A stretch of 30,157 nt of DNA from an uncultured Lachnospiraceae bacterium (GCA_948468325.1 CAOKHR010000003.1:1-30157); one strand, 5' to 3'; shown: positions 1-8,646, numbered from the stretch's first letter. The notes: generated from the letters alone by a model not told the origin. Made by a program: numbers and translations.

Positions 1-1894
1 CACAATACAGATAACAGCGGCAAACATGCACGACTCATTACGGATTAATAAAATGACAGAGAAATTAAAGCCGCTGTTTGTTGCAGGTATTTTGCTTGCA
101 TTGCAGGACGAGGCATTTTGTAATGATTATGACAAGCTGACAAGTTTCTCTTCTCTTTTAAACAGTTGTTGTTCGGCCATAGAAAATGTATTAGATGATG
201 GGGAAATTGAAAACAGGAAGATACAGGAAATCAAAAATAAATTTAAAGAAGTGGAATCTGTAATAAAACTTAAGGCAACGCCGCTTCAGGAGGATCATTC
301 ACTGCGCTGGTATATTCGGGAACTTGAAATGAAAGTGAAGCCAATGATGGATTATGTGGGGAATACCGTAGATGCATTAGGTGTATTTTATCATGAGTTT
401 ATCAGTTATTCATCAGGAGACGGAAATTCATTGGGAATCGTGCTGACGCCACAGCATTTAACAGAATTTATGGCAGAATTAATCAATGTCGATAAGAATT
501 CCAGAATTGTGGATATTTGCTGCGGAAGCGGGGCCTTTTTAGTGACAGCTATGGGAATTATGTTTAAGCAGGCAGCGTCAGATGAAGAGATTGAGTATAT
601 ACGAAAAAATAATTTGTATGGCATAGAGCAGGATTCAGATATTCACACATTGGCTCTGGCAAATATGATTATAAGAAAAGACGGAAAATCACATATTATA
701 CACGGGGACTGTTTTGACAATACATCTATAGATAAATTGAAGAATTTAAAAGATACAGAGGGAAGAGCGATTATTTTGAACAAAGGACTGCTGAATCCTC
801 CATATTCTCAAAAAGATCATGTGGAACTTGAATTTGTAGAACAGGGACTTGAAATATTGTGTCAGGGAGGAGAACTTGCAGTTGTCTGCCCAATGAGCTG
901 CGCCATTGGAACAAAATACAAAGCGGAACGGTCGCGATTAATGAGTAAACATACTTTAAAAGCAGTTTTTTCAATGCCGGATGATATATTTTATGGGAAT
1001 AATGCTTCCACAAATGTATGTGTTATGGTATGGGAAGCAGGAAAACCGCATGATGCATCAATTTCAACATTTTTTGGATTTTGTAAAGAGGATGGATTTG
1101 TAAAAAGGAAAAAACTGGGAAGAATAGACGCATTTAAGAAATGGGAATCTATAAAAAATGAATGGCTTAGATTATATCGTGAAAAGGAAGAAAAGGACGG
1201 ACTTTCAACAAAAGCGAAAGTGAATTGTACGGATGAGTGGTTGTGCGAAGCATATATGAAGACAGATTTTTCAAAACTGACAGATCGTGATTTTGAAATG
1301 TCAATTTTGGAATATTTGTCTTATATGGTAAAAAGTAATCCCGCACGTGTATTTTCGAAAAACAGTACCGTGTCAAAAAATATTAAATTAAAGGAAACTG
1401 TTAAGTATGAGGAATTTCTGGTAGGAGACCTGTTTGTAATTCAAAATGGCAGGGGTGTAACAAAAGATGAAATATCAGATTTTCCCGGCAATATTGAAGC
1501 AATACAAAGCGGTGCGGATAATAATGCCGTTTTAGGAAGACTGGATGAGAGTTATTGCAGACAGTCCGGATATAAAATAATAAAAGAACAATGTTTAAGC
1601 GTCGCACGTTCCGGTACATCCGGATATGTTGCATATCATGAGATGCCATGTGTGATAGGGGATTCGGCAAAAGCTTTGTTTTTAAAAGATAAATCGAAAG
1701 CATCTGTTTATATTTATATTTATTTGCGGACAGTATTAATGGCAAATAAGTATAAATATGCATATGGGAGAAAAGTTACGGAGAAGAAGTATTACAAAGA
1801 TACAATTGTTTTGCCGGTATCTAAACCCGGAGAGCCGGATTGGGGATTCATGGAGGATTATATTAAGAAACTGCCATATGGGGACAGGCTGTGA
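1..1894 (+). CDS. N6-adenine DNA methyltransferase with C-terminal type I specificity-like domain (5' end cut by window)
   Basis: Probable HsdM-type adenine methylase that modifies DNA with S-adenosylmethionine. The reading frame is open to the left edge with no stop before the ATG at 26, and that ATG has no clear ribosome site, so the true start probably lies outside the window. Numbered from the ATG at 26, the SAM-binding motif DICCGSGAF begins at residue 163 and the catalytic NPPY of gamma-type N6-adenine methylases is at 257-260. From about residue 463 the sequence (EEFLVGDLFVIQNGRGVTKDE onward) resembles one target-recognition domain of a type I specificity (HsdS) subunit, so methylation and recognition appear fused in one chain. 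No restriction subunit follows; the next gene, 37 bp downstream on the same strand, is the kinase-TIR protein. It could be an orphan methylase, or the modification part of a system whose other genes lie upstream. The methylase call is firm; the system type is unknown. Confidence 0.88.
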   Translation, partial: TIQITAANMHDSLRINKMTEKLKPLFVAGILLALQDEAFCNDYDKLTSFSSLLNSCCSAIENVLDDGEIENRKIQEIKNKFKEVESVIKLKATPLQEDHSLRWYIRELEMKVKPMMDYVGNTVDALGVFYHEFISYSSGDGNSLGIVLTPQHLTEFMAELINVDKNSRIVDICCGSGAFLVTAMGIMFKQAASDEEIEYIRKNNLYGIEQDSDIHTLALANMIIRKDGKSHIIHGDCFDNTSIDKLKNLKDTEGRAIILNKGLLNPPYSQKDHVELEFVEQGLEILCQGGELAVVCPMSCAIGTKYKAERSRLMSKHTLKAVFSMPDDIFYGNNASTNVCVMVWEAGKPHDASISTFFGFCKEDGFVKRKKLGRIDAFKKWESIKNEWLRLYREKEEKDGLSTKAKVNCTDEWLCEAYMKTDFSKLTDRDFEMSILEYLSYMVKSNPARVFSKNSTVSKNIKLKETVKYEEFLVGDLFVIQNGRGVTKDEISDFPGNIEAIQSGADNNAVLGRLDESYCRQSGYKIIKEQCLSVARSGTSGYVAYHEMPCVIGDSAKALFLKDKSKASVYIYIYLRTVLMANKYKYAYGRKVTEKKYYKDTIVLPVSKPGEPDWGFMEDYIKKLPYGDRL

Positions 1895-1931
1895 TTTTTC
1901 ACATACGATAAAGGAGAGGGAAGAGTATTAA

Positions 1932-4900
1932 ATGAGAACAGTTTTAAAAAAAGGAACTATGATTCGTGTTCCGGGAGGAATTTTGTATAAGATAGCAGGC
2001 GGGCCGATCGGAGAGGGCGGCGGAAGCATCATTTATCCGGTTCGGAAATATTTGCCGGATGGGAACGATTCCTATAGAGAAAGTCCTATTTTATATGCAG
2101 TCAAGGAATGCTATCCGCTTTCTATAAAATATGAGTTCTGCAGAAATGGCAGGGGCGAAGTTGTACCTGCAGGCGAAAGTGAAGCTGCAGGAGCATATCT
2201 TGCACGGATCAGGCAGATGCAGTTTTCGGAAAATGCAGTTTCGGGTGAAATTTATCATACGGGATTCCGGCTGACGCCTGTTTTAGAATCGTTTCAGGAA
2301 ATTGAAATATCACAGGATGAAGGTCTGTCGTTTCAAAGAGTCTGCAACAGCATATCTGTTATGGAATCAATCGCGGAAAAGGGCGTATCTTTAAAAAATT
2401 GTCTGAAAGAGAAAAAACATCTGTCGGCTGACGAGACGTTCCGGATTATAGAACAGGTGCTGTATGCCGTGCGGGAAGTGCATGATGCGGGTTATCTGCA
2501 CTTAGATATTCAGGACGGAAATATTTTCCTCAAAGGAACGTTTCAGGATGCCAGCGGGATGATTTCGCTTATTGATTTTGGGTCTGCCAGAAAACGGAAA
2601 GAGGATGGCAAATGTGAAGCAGTCGAAGACGGTATTTTGTATTCGACACCGGGATTTTCTGCGCCGGAAATGTCTTCCGGTAATGACGGAACGCTCCGGC
2701 TGGGGCCGCAGGCAGACATATACAGTATCGGATACCTGATGCTTCTTTTACTGACCGGACGGCGTTTTTCGGCGAAAGAGCTTGGTGCAAACAAGACAGG
2801 AAGATATATTCCGCGTTTTTCTGTGAGAAAGACAAAATGTCCGAAACATCTGGTAGAGCGGATGCAGGAAATATTAGCAAAAGCACTGGCAGGGAAGCCG
2901 GAAAACAGGTATGCAGATACAAGGGAAATGTTAGAGGATGTTACGGAGTTTCTGGCAATGCTGGCTCCCTATAAAAGCCCGTTGTCAGCTGTGGACTATG
3001 ATGCGTTTATCTGTTATAAGCACGGACCATTGGATTCACCGGCGGCAAAAACATTACAAAATGCGCTGGAACGGTATAAAGGCGGCAAGCTGTTCAGACA
3101 AAAACCTATCCGGAGAGTTTTTTTAGACGAAGGGGAGTTATCTTCCTGTGCAGATTTTGGTGAGCGGATACGGGAAGCATTGAAAAATTCTGCCTGGCTG
3201 ATTGTCATTTGTTCAGGTGATACGAAAGAATCACCGTGGGTAAATGACGAAATAGAGACTTTTTTAGAATATCATGATATGTCGCATGTTTTGACTGTAG
3301 TGACAGAGGGCGAGCCGAAAGAAGTTTTTCCGGAGGCGCTGCTTAAACATGGAATGGATGGGAATCATCTTCTGGCAGCAGATGCAAGAGCAGAAAATAC
3401 AAAGCAGGTACTGAAAAAAATACGGGGTGATGTGAAGCTTAAAATAGCGGCCCCGATTCTAAATACAACGTTTGATACATTAAAACAGAGGATGAAGCTG
3501 TATGAAATAAAACGCGCATTTGCGGCAGTCTGCATGGGCTTTTTGATTTTATCTGCGTTTTTTGGTTATGCGGCAGTAAAATCTAAACAGATTGCGGATC
3601 AGGCGGTAAGGATTGCGGAAGAACATAAAGCTGCGCTTAAAGGAGAAGCTTTACGCTTATTGGATCAGGCAAAGCAAAGTTATGAGGCAAATGACCCGAT
3701 TGCAGCTGTAGATCAGGCTCTTAGGGCATATGAACTGACGGAACCGGACGGTGTGATTCTTCCGGGGCTGATTCAGATACTGGCGGAGGCAATGGGCATA
3801 TATACGCTGCCGTTAAATGTCGAGGAGGCGGTAACAGCTCAGGGAATATTTGCATTGGAGGATAAGGGACTTAAGGATGAGTTTTTTTTAGACAGTGAGG
3901 GAAAATACTTATTTACTACAAATATTGACAACGTATACATATGGGATACAGATACTTTTGAATGTATCAAAACGATTCCAACCGATTCAATAAAAATGTT
4001 TGACGAAACATTTTTGATGGATCAGCAAGATAAATATTTATTTGTACAATGGAAAGAAATAAGATGTTATGATTATGAAAATGACATCTCCGTCTGGAAT
4101 TATAAATTTGATGAGATTATAAATACGGTGGCGGTGTCGGACGATAAAACCCAGATCGTTGCTGCCACCGAACATAAGCTGTATATATTTGATGCTGCAG
4201 ACGGAACGCTTCTTCAGACATCCGACTTTCCAAATGCCGATGGATTTACGTTGGCAGAGTACGCTCTTATTATATCTCCCGATAAAAAAAAGATGGCTTT
4301 TGTAAGGAGTAAAGAAGAGGATTCCATACATTCAATTGAAATTGTTTTATATCAACCAGACACTGACGAGTATATTGTCCTGTCATCCTTTAAAAATGAC
4401 CACAATGCACAGTATACGGGGAAACTGCTTCATTTTACTGACCGGAATCAATTACTTATGGGGTATCGCATTGGTACGAATACAGTTTGGACAACAGACC
4501 GATATTATAAATACTATTCTGAAAAGCAGAGCCTAAATGTCAGTCTGTATGATCCAGAGAAAAAATGTGTTGTATGGGAGAGTCAAAAAGACTCTATGGC
4601 GCTAAACGGAGAGTTTATAGCTTATGATACTTTGTATGATGGACATCCCGCATTTGTTCTGGTTTATGGGGAGAATTATAAAATTCTGGATCAGGCAACA
4701 GGGGAGGTTTTAGATTCCTATGAAACAGAGGCATCTGTAATTTCAGCATGGGGTGAAGAAAACAAAGATGTGCTTGTGTTGGAAAATGGAAATTTGATGT
4801 ATCATATGCAAGGGGAAGATCATTTGGTCGGATATGCTTATTTTCCGGAAAGAATCAGTAAATGCCATAAAGTTGGATCAAATTATTACATTAGAGAATA

Positions 4901-5624
4901 TGAGCCTTTTTCTGGTAATACTCTTGAGCATAGGGTGATAAAGTATCAGGCAAGTGTTTTTGCTGAAGGATATGAGACATGCATTATTTTGGAGGCGGAT
5001 GGAGATGACATAAAAAGTGACATAAAGAATGACTTCCATTTTCCGGAGGATTTTGAGAAGCCGTCAAATGAAGCAGAAGATTATATGGAAAATGAGCAGT
5101 ATCATATTTATATGAGTGACGATACTATTGTGATAGAAGATAAGATGTCCCATGCAGAGCATGTTTTAGAAACAGAAGAAAAACCAAGAGGATTTTATTG
5201 GATGCAGGATGCAGGTAAATTGCTAATTGGTTATGAAGCACAGGTATCTCTGTATGATATAGAGACAGAAACATTGACAGGCACTCTTGTGTTTGAAAAT
5301 GATATTTGGAGTTTTGTCAAGGCTCAATGGCAGTGGCTGGATGATTCTACGGTAGTTTGTGTAGGAGCTTATTACAGTTATGTGGTTGAGGTATCAGAGG
5401 ATGCGTTCGAAATTTTATATGTTTTGAGAGATTATTATGCTTACGATGCAACGGAAAAGGTTTTCTATTTTTTAAGTACTAAAATTCCTATGGATAAAAT
5501 TAATGATGGTGTATTTGTTGATAAACAGGAACTTGGAAGGATAAAACGATACAGCAGAGAAGAAATTATCGAAATGGCCAGGCAGAGAGGTACCGTTCGA
5601 GGTAGAAAGACTGAACAGGAATGA
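1932..5624 (+). CDS. Ser/Thr kinase - TIR - transmembrane - beta-propeller-like fusion protein
   Basis: This 1230-residue protein has an unusual domain order. Residues about 15-345 form a protein kinase: a glycine-rich loop near 24-31, AVK lysine K58, catalytic loop HLDIQDGN with D192 and N197, DFG at 215-217 and APE at 244-246, so it looks catalytically complete. Residues about 355-500 are a TIR domain starting at YDAFICYK; E440 in SPWVNDE sits where NAD-cleaving TIR domains have their catalytic glutamate. A hydrophobic helix at about 529-549 is followed by an alpha-helical stretch (about 555-610), then some 600 residues rich in short beta strands of the form 'LYIFDAADGTLLQT' or 'LYDIETETLTGTL', typical of WD40/PQQ-like propellers. 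Kinase and TIR should be cytoplasmic and the propeller may be outside. The start is the ATG after AAAGGAGAGGGAAG. It probably shares a transcript with the methylase. Domain calls are strong; a role in phage defence or surface signalling is inference. Confidence 0.88.
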   Translation: MRTVLKKGTMIRVPGGILYKIAGGPIGEGGGSIIYPVRKYLPDGNDSYRESPILYAVKECYPLSIKYEFCRNGRGEVVPAGESEAAGAYLARIRQMQFSENAVSGEIYHTGFRLTPVLESFQEIEISQDEGLSFQRVCNSISVMESIAEKGVSLKNCLKEKKHLSADETFRIIEQVLYAVREVHDAGYLHLDIQDGNIFLKGTFQDASGMISLIDFGSARKRKEDGKCEAVEDGILYSTPGFSAPEMSSGNDGTLRLGPQADIYSIGYLMLLLLTGRRFSAKELGANKTGRYIPRFSVRKTKCPKHLVERMQEILAKALAGKPENRYADTREMLEDVTEFLAMLAPYKSPLSAVDYDAFICYKHGPLDSPAAKTLQNALERYKGGKLFRQKPIRRVFLDEGELSSCADFGERIREALKNSAWLIVICSGDTKESPWVNDEIETFLEYHDMSHVLTVVTEGEPKEVFPEALLKHGMDGNHLLAADARAENTKQVLKKIRGDVKLKIAAPILNTTFDTLKQRMKLYEIKRAFAAVCMGFLILSAFFGYAAVKSKQIADQAVRIAEEHKAALKGEALRLLDQAKQSYEANDPIAAVDQALRAYELTEPDGVILPGLIQILAEAMGIYTLPLNVEEAVTAQGIFALEDKGLKDEFFLDSEGKYLFTTNIDNVYIWDTDTFECIKTIPTDSIKMFDETFLMDQQDKYLFVQWKEIRCYDYENDISVWNYKFDEIINTVAVSDDKTQIVAATEHKLYIFDAADGTLLQTSDFPNADGFTLAEYALIISPDKKKMAFVRSKEEDSIHSIEIVLYQPDTDEYIVLSSFKNDHNAQYTGKLLHFTDRNQLLMGYRIGTNTVWTTDRYYKYYSEKQSLNVSLYDPEKKCVVWESQKDSMALNGEFIAYDTLYDGHPAFVLVYGENYKILDQATGEVLDSYETEASVISAWGEENKDVLVLENGNLMYHMQGEDHLVGYAYFPERISKCHKVGSNYYIREYEPFSGNTLEHRVIKYQASVFAEGYETCIILEADGDDIKSDIKNDFHFPEDFEKPSNEAEDYMENEQYHIYMSDDTIVIEDKMSHAEHVLETEEKPRGFYWMQDAGKLLIGYEAQVSLYDIETETLTGTLVFENDIWSFVKAQWQWLDDSTVVCVGAYYSYVVEVSEDAFEILYVLRDYYAYDATEKVFYFLSTKIPMDKINDGVFVDKQELGRIKRYSREEIIEMARQRGTVRGRKTEQE

Positions 5625-5672
5625 CTCTCCATATACTCTTCCATGTCTGACATTGCTATCATGAAGCTGATA

Positions 5673-5712
5673 AATGGGCTGTTTTGCAAGGAGTTCCAAT
5701 AAACAGCCCATT
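5673..5712 (+). terminator. Hairpin after the kinase-TIR gene, possible terminator
   Basis: A perfect 12-bp stem (arms 5673-5684 and 5701-5712, 16-nt loop) lies 49 bp after the kinase-TIR stop. The following sequence is T-rich but interrupted, so termination is likely but not textbook. Confidence 0.55.
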
Positions 5713-5751
5713 ATTTCCGGTTTTATTTTTTATCCTTGTATATGGGGACAG

Positions 5752-5776
5752 AGGCGCCTGTGCTTTTCAGGCGCCT
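5752..5776 (-). terminator. GC-rich hairpin overlapping the stop codon of the Spx/ArsC-like gene
   Basis: Arms AGGCGCCTG (5752-5760) and CAGGCGCCT (5768-5776) pair perfectly around a 7-nt loop. The right arm overlaps the minus-strand stop codon at 5775-5777. No clean U-tract follows on either strand, so it may be a weak terminator or a 3'-end stabiliser between two convergent genes. Confidence 0.4.
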
Positions 5777-6122
5777 ATAATAATGCTTCCCATTCGGATT
5801 CTTTAAAACCTACAAGCACTTTATCATCGCTTATCGCAATGGGGCGTTTTACAAGCATTCCGTTTGAGGCAAGAAGTTTTAACTGTTCATCTTCACACAT
5901 GGATTGAAGCTTGTCTTTTAGCTGCATTTCTTTATAAATCAGGCCGCTGGTATTGAAAAATTTTTTTAGCGGCAAACCACTTTGTTGATACCATGTTTTT
6001 AATTCATCACAGGTGGGATTTTCCTCTGCAATATGACGCTCAGTATATTCTATCTTATGCTCATCCAGCCATTTCTTAGCTTTCCGGCAGGTTGAACATT
6101 TTGGATAACATAAAAACAGCAT
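5775..6122 (-). CDS. Spx/MgsR/ArsC-family thioredoxin-fold protein
   Basis: A small protein (115 residues from the chosen start) of the arsenate reductase-like family that includes ArsC, Spx and MgsR. It begins MLFLCYPKCSTCRKAK, so the CxxC pair of the thioredoxin fold (CSTC) is near residues 9-12. The family's conserved region near the C-terminus is visible as SNGMLVKRPI. The reading frame has ATGs at 6140, 6128 and 6122; AAGGAGAGG lies just upstream of the last two and gives normal spacing only for 6122. It stands alone, convergent with the kinase-TIR gene and divergent from spmA, with no ars operon genes. It is therefore more likely a redox protein or an RNA polymerase-binding regulator than an arsenate reductase, but sequence alone cannot decide. 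Confidence 0.85.
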   Translation of the reverse strand: MLFLCYPKCSTCRKAKKWLDEHKIEYTERHIAEENPTCDELKTWYQQSGLPLKKFFNTSGLIYKEMQLKDKLQSMCEDEQLKLLASNGMLVKRPIAISDDKVLVGFKESEWEALL

Positions 6123-6434
6123 TTTCATCCTCTCCTTCATTGCAAATTTTATCGGGTTTTAAGGCTTCATCTTGACTTGTGCAGGCAAATCGTGTATGGC
6201 AGCCATTTTGATTTCCTCCCTCAACAAGAAAAATATAACACTTTTCCTAAATGCTTACAATTGAAATCTTTATATGCTGTATATTTTGTGTTTGTAAGAC
6301 GGAGCAGGAATATGTGCGATAAGTTTGGGCAGACGGATTTTTATGCGGATAATTCAAACACGTTTTGGGACTGTATTTGTTTTGCTCATAAGTATCAAAA
6401 ATATAACATAATTTATAAAAAAAGGGAATTTTCA
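6123..6434. other. Divergent intergenic region before spmA
   Basis: This is 312 bp between the Spx-like gene (minus) and spmA (plus). An open frame runs through it into spmA from 6177, but it has no ribosome site and reads as AT-rich non-coding sequence. Near 6390-6418 the sequence CATAAGTATC...AACATAATTTAT vaguely resembles a sporulation (sigma-E type) promoter, which would suit spmA; this is a weak visual match. Nothing else is recognised. Confidence 0.35.
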
Positions 6435-7118
6435 ATGAACTATCTATGGGGATTCATGATTGTCATCGGCGTTGTATATGCTGCGTTCCACGGAACACTG
6501 CCGGAAGTTACAGAAGCAGCGATTAGTTCTGCAAAAGAGGCTGTGACGCTTTGTATCAGCATGATGGGAGTTATGTCTTTTTGGGTTGGAATTATGAGAA
6601 TTGCAGAAAATGCCGGAATTATTGAAGGAGCTACAAAAAAGCTGATGCCGTTTTTGCGGTTCCTTTTTCCCAATATACCTAAGGAGCATCCGGCAAACAG
6701 GTATATTGCTGCCAATATGATTGCCAATATCTTCGGGCTTGGCTGGGCGGCGACGCCGGCGGGGCTTAAGGCAATGGAAGAGCTGGCGAAGCTGGAGGAT
6801 GAACGAAGAAATGCGGGGATTAAGCCGGAAGAAATGCACGGGGTGCACGAGCGGAAAGGGCATGGATACAAAGGCGGCAGAAAGATTATAAGGAGCAGGG
6901 CAGCAGTGCCTGCGGGAGCCGCAAGTGACGAAATGTGTACGTTTCTGATTATAAACATTTCATCATTGCAGCTGATTTCAGTGAATATGATAGCCTACCG
7001 AAGCCAGTATGGAAGCGTAAATCCGGCGGCAATTGTGGGACCCGGGATTGTGGCAACGATGGTGAGTACGGTGGCGGCAATCGTATTTTGTAAAATAATG
7101 AATGGAAAGCGGAAATAA
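6435..7118 (+). CDS. spmA: Spore maturation protein A (nucleoside-recognition/Gate family membrane protein)
   Basis: A 227-residue membrane protein matching SpmA, which with SpmB is needed for core dehydration of the spore. The N-terminus MNYLWGFMIVIGVVYAAFHG forms the first membrane segment. Family sequences TEAAISSAKEAVTLCISMMG (residues about 27-46), ANMIANIFGLGWAATPAGLK (about 95-114) and the C-terminal NISSLQLISVNMIAYRSQYG are present. The start at 6435 was chosen because the protein family begins here; the frame continues upstream without homology, and the ribosome site is weak (AAAGGGAATTTTCA). Between the two conserved halves, residues about 115-158 form a charged, glycine-rich insertion (region GVHERKGHGYKGGRK) longer than usual in the family as I recall it. 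spmB, normally next door, does not follow; the next gene is on the other strand. Confidence 0.88.
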   Translation: MNYLWGFMIVIGVVYAAFHGTLPEVTEAAISSAKEAVTLCISMMGVMSFWVGIMRIAENAGIIEGATKKLMPFLRFLFPNIPKEHPANRYIAANMIANIFGLGWAATPAGLKAMEELAKLEDERRNAGIKPEEMHGVHERKGHGYKGGRKIIRSRAAVPAGAASDEMCTFLIINISSLQLISVNMIAYRSQYGSVNPAAIVGPGIVATMVSTVAAIVFCKIMNGKRK

Positions 7119-7148
7119 TTGCATGGAGGCCAGTGCAGGAAAATGGAG

Positions 7149-7174
7149 AAAAAACGGAGAGCATATGCTCTCCG
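7149..7174 (-). terminator. Intrinsic terminator of the hemerythrin-receiver gene
   Basis: A perfect 20-nt palindrome CGGAGAGCATATGCTCTCCG (7155-7174) is followed on the minus strand by TTTTTT. It lies 54 bp beyond the stop of the minus-strand gene at 7229. On the plus strand no T-run follows, so it mainly serves the minus gene, though it may also stop spmA transcripts. Confidence 0.8.
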
Positions 7175-7228
7175 AATGATAATGATAAAATTGTTGGCGG
7201 CAGATTATACATATAGGACTGCCGGACT

Positions 7229-8587
7229 TTAAGGCTTTTGCCTTTTGAAAAAAGCATCAATATTTTCTTTTATCTCTGCAGGCTGTAAGTATTTTAATAA
7301 ATATCCTGCCGGTTTTAAGGATCTTACATTTTTTACACTTTCCGGATCGTTTCTTCCGGTCAGGAAAATAACGGGAAGTCCGGCAAATGCTTTTTCTGAA
7401 CGGAGCATTTCCAGAGTCTGTCTGCCATCGCATACCGGCATTTCATAATCTAATAAAACCCAATCCGGTTTGTTCAGAGAAATATTCCGGATTGCGGCTA
7501 CTCCGGATTCGGCAAAAGTAATATCATAGTCTTCTTTCAGCAATTCATTCATATGCTGCCGCATTGTCACGGAATCGTCTACTACAAGTATTTTTGGTTT
7601 TGAAGCCGCTTTCTGTGCTTCGCGTTCCAAAAGGTAATTTTTGACTTCGTTTATTGCATTGTCGGCTTCGATAGATTTTCCAATATTGCTTTTAAGCAAA
7701 TACGGGGCGCTCGCACAATAAGAAAAATATCCTGATCCAGTGTCGAATAAAAGACTGACGTGTGGATTTTCTTTTTCAAATATATTTTTGAACTGCTCAT
7801 AGGACAGGAAATTCTCCGATTTCAGATCATAAAAATTTTCTGTCGGGAAGTATTCCATGATACGGGCTACAAACTGTCTGGCTACATACCTGACGGCATG
7901 GAGCAGCATATTGTCGAGTTTCTTTATCTGAATTCCCATGATCTTTCCAACAGTATTTATTAACAGTTTTTCCTCAAAAACTAAAATAATCTCCTGTTTC
8001 TTTTTATCTTTCTTACTTTCATAAACCAGACGGTAATATATGCCGTTTCCAAATTTTTCACCTCTGTAAGAATCACTGATTAAATGGGATTCCAGGTGGA
8101 ACATATCAAAAACAAGCTGAATAACGATTTTCTTTATCGCTGTAAGCTCTTCGTCCGGCAGAAGGTTTGTCAGCTTGCCCACAGGATGTTTTCCCGCAAT
8201 TGCAAGATCTTCGGTCAGAGTGTGTCCGGCCAGCCAGCCGGCGCAGACACCCAGAAAATGTTCTACTGCTTCAGGAGAATAATCAGCCTGTTTAAGCTCC
8301 TGTTCAAGTGCCGGAAGAGTATTTTCACGAAATCCTTTATGTATACGTTTATGCTGCTCAAATGCTTCATAATTAATGGATTTCATATATGCTTCTTCGT
8401 CTTCAAAATGCTTAATCGCATGTCCTTTAAAAAATTTAATTCCTTCCTGGCAGGCCCATTGGCTGGTATTCTCCTCTTCTTTGAATGCAAAGAGTTTATT
8501 GATAATTTTAAAGAGCCTTTGGTGTTCTTTATCAATGACATCTACGCCAATTCTGTATTCTTCCCGCCACACAAAATGGGTTTCCAT
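7229..8587 (-). CDS. Bacteriohemerythrin - CheX-like - response-regulator receiver fusion
   Basis: A 452-residue protein with three parts. Residues 1-135 are a bacteriohemerythrin with a full set of di-iron ligand candidates in family spacing: H22, H60, E64, H79, H83, H122 and D127, so it should bind O2 or sense oxygen/redox. Residues about 150-320 resemble a CheX/phosphatase-like mixed alpha/beta domain; this is a weak match and the usual E-x-x-N motif is not obvious. Residues about 330-450 are a receiver domain: acidic pair D337/D338, phosphorylation site D380 in LLDYEMP, then the T of FLTG and the K of YLLK. There is no DNA-binding output, so it probably works through protein contacts or a phosphorelay. 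The start ATG follows AAAGGAGG with good spacing. The gene is single, with its own terminator, and a long inverted repeat sits just upstream. No partner kinase is nearby. Confidence 0.85.
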   Translation of the reverse strand: METHFVWREEYRIGVDVIDKEHQRLFKIINKLFAFKEEENTSQWACQEGIKFFKGHAIKHFEDEEAYMKSINYEAFEQHKRIHKGFRENTLPALEQELKQADYSPEAVEHFLGVCAGWLAGHTLTEDLAIAGKHPVGKLTNLLPDEELTAIKKIVIQLVFDMFHLESHLISDSYRGEKFGNGIYYRLVYESKKDKKKQEIILVFEEKLLINTVGKIMGIQIKKLDNMLLHAVRYVARQFVARIMEYFPTENFYDLKSENFLSYEQFKNIFEKENPHVSLLFDTGSGYFSYCASAPYLLKSNIGKSIEADNAINEVKNYLLEREAQKAASKPKILVVDDSVTMRQHMNELLKEDYDITFAESGVAAIRNISLNKPDWVLLDYEMPVCDGRQTLEMLRSEKAFAGLPVIFLTGRNDPESVKNVRSLKPAGYLLKYLQPAEIKENIDAFFKRQKP

Positions 8588-8603
8588 CTAAAAGTCCTCC
8601 TTT

Positions 8604-8646
8604 GCTATAGTTGAACGTATAATTTTATTATACGCTCAACTATAGC
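8604..8646. repeat. 43-nt near-perfect inverted repeat in the hemerythrin leader/promoter
   Basis: Arms 8604-8623 and 8627-8646 pair over 20 positions with a single mismatch (8615/8635) around a 3-nt loop. The repeat ends only a few bases before the AAAGGAGG ribosome site of the minus-strand hemerythrin gene. In RNA it would make a stable hairpin in the 5' leader; in DNA it could be an operator or a small mobile-element footprint. Confidence 0.75.

Noticed and set aside
6177..6434. Upstream extension of the spmA open frame
   Set aside because: AT-rich, no ribosome site and no family similarity; SpmA proteins begin at the ATG at 6435.
7155..7174. Perfect palindrome considered as an operator
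   Set aside because: The T6 run on the minus strand and its place after the hemerythrin gene make it a terminator.
8084..8614. 176-codon frame on the plus strand across the hemerythrin gene
   Set aside because: Lies antisense to a clear protein with complete metal-ligand motifs; its own translation shows no domain and it runs through the inverted repeat.
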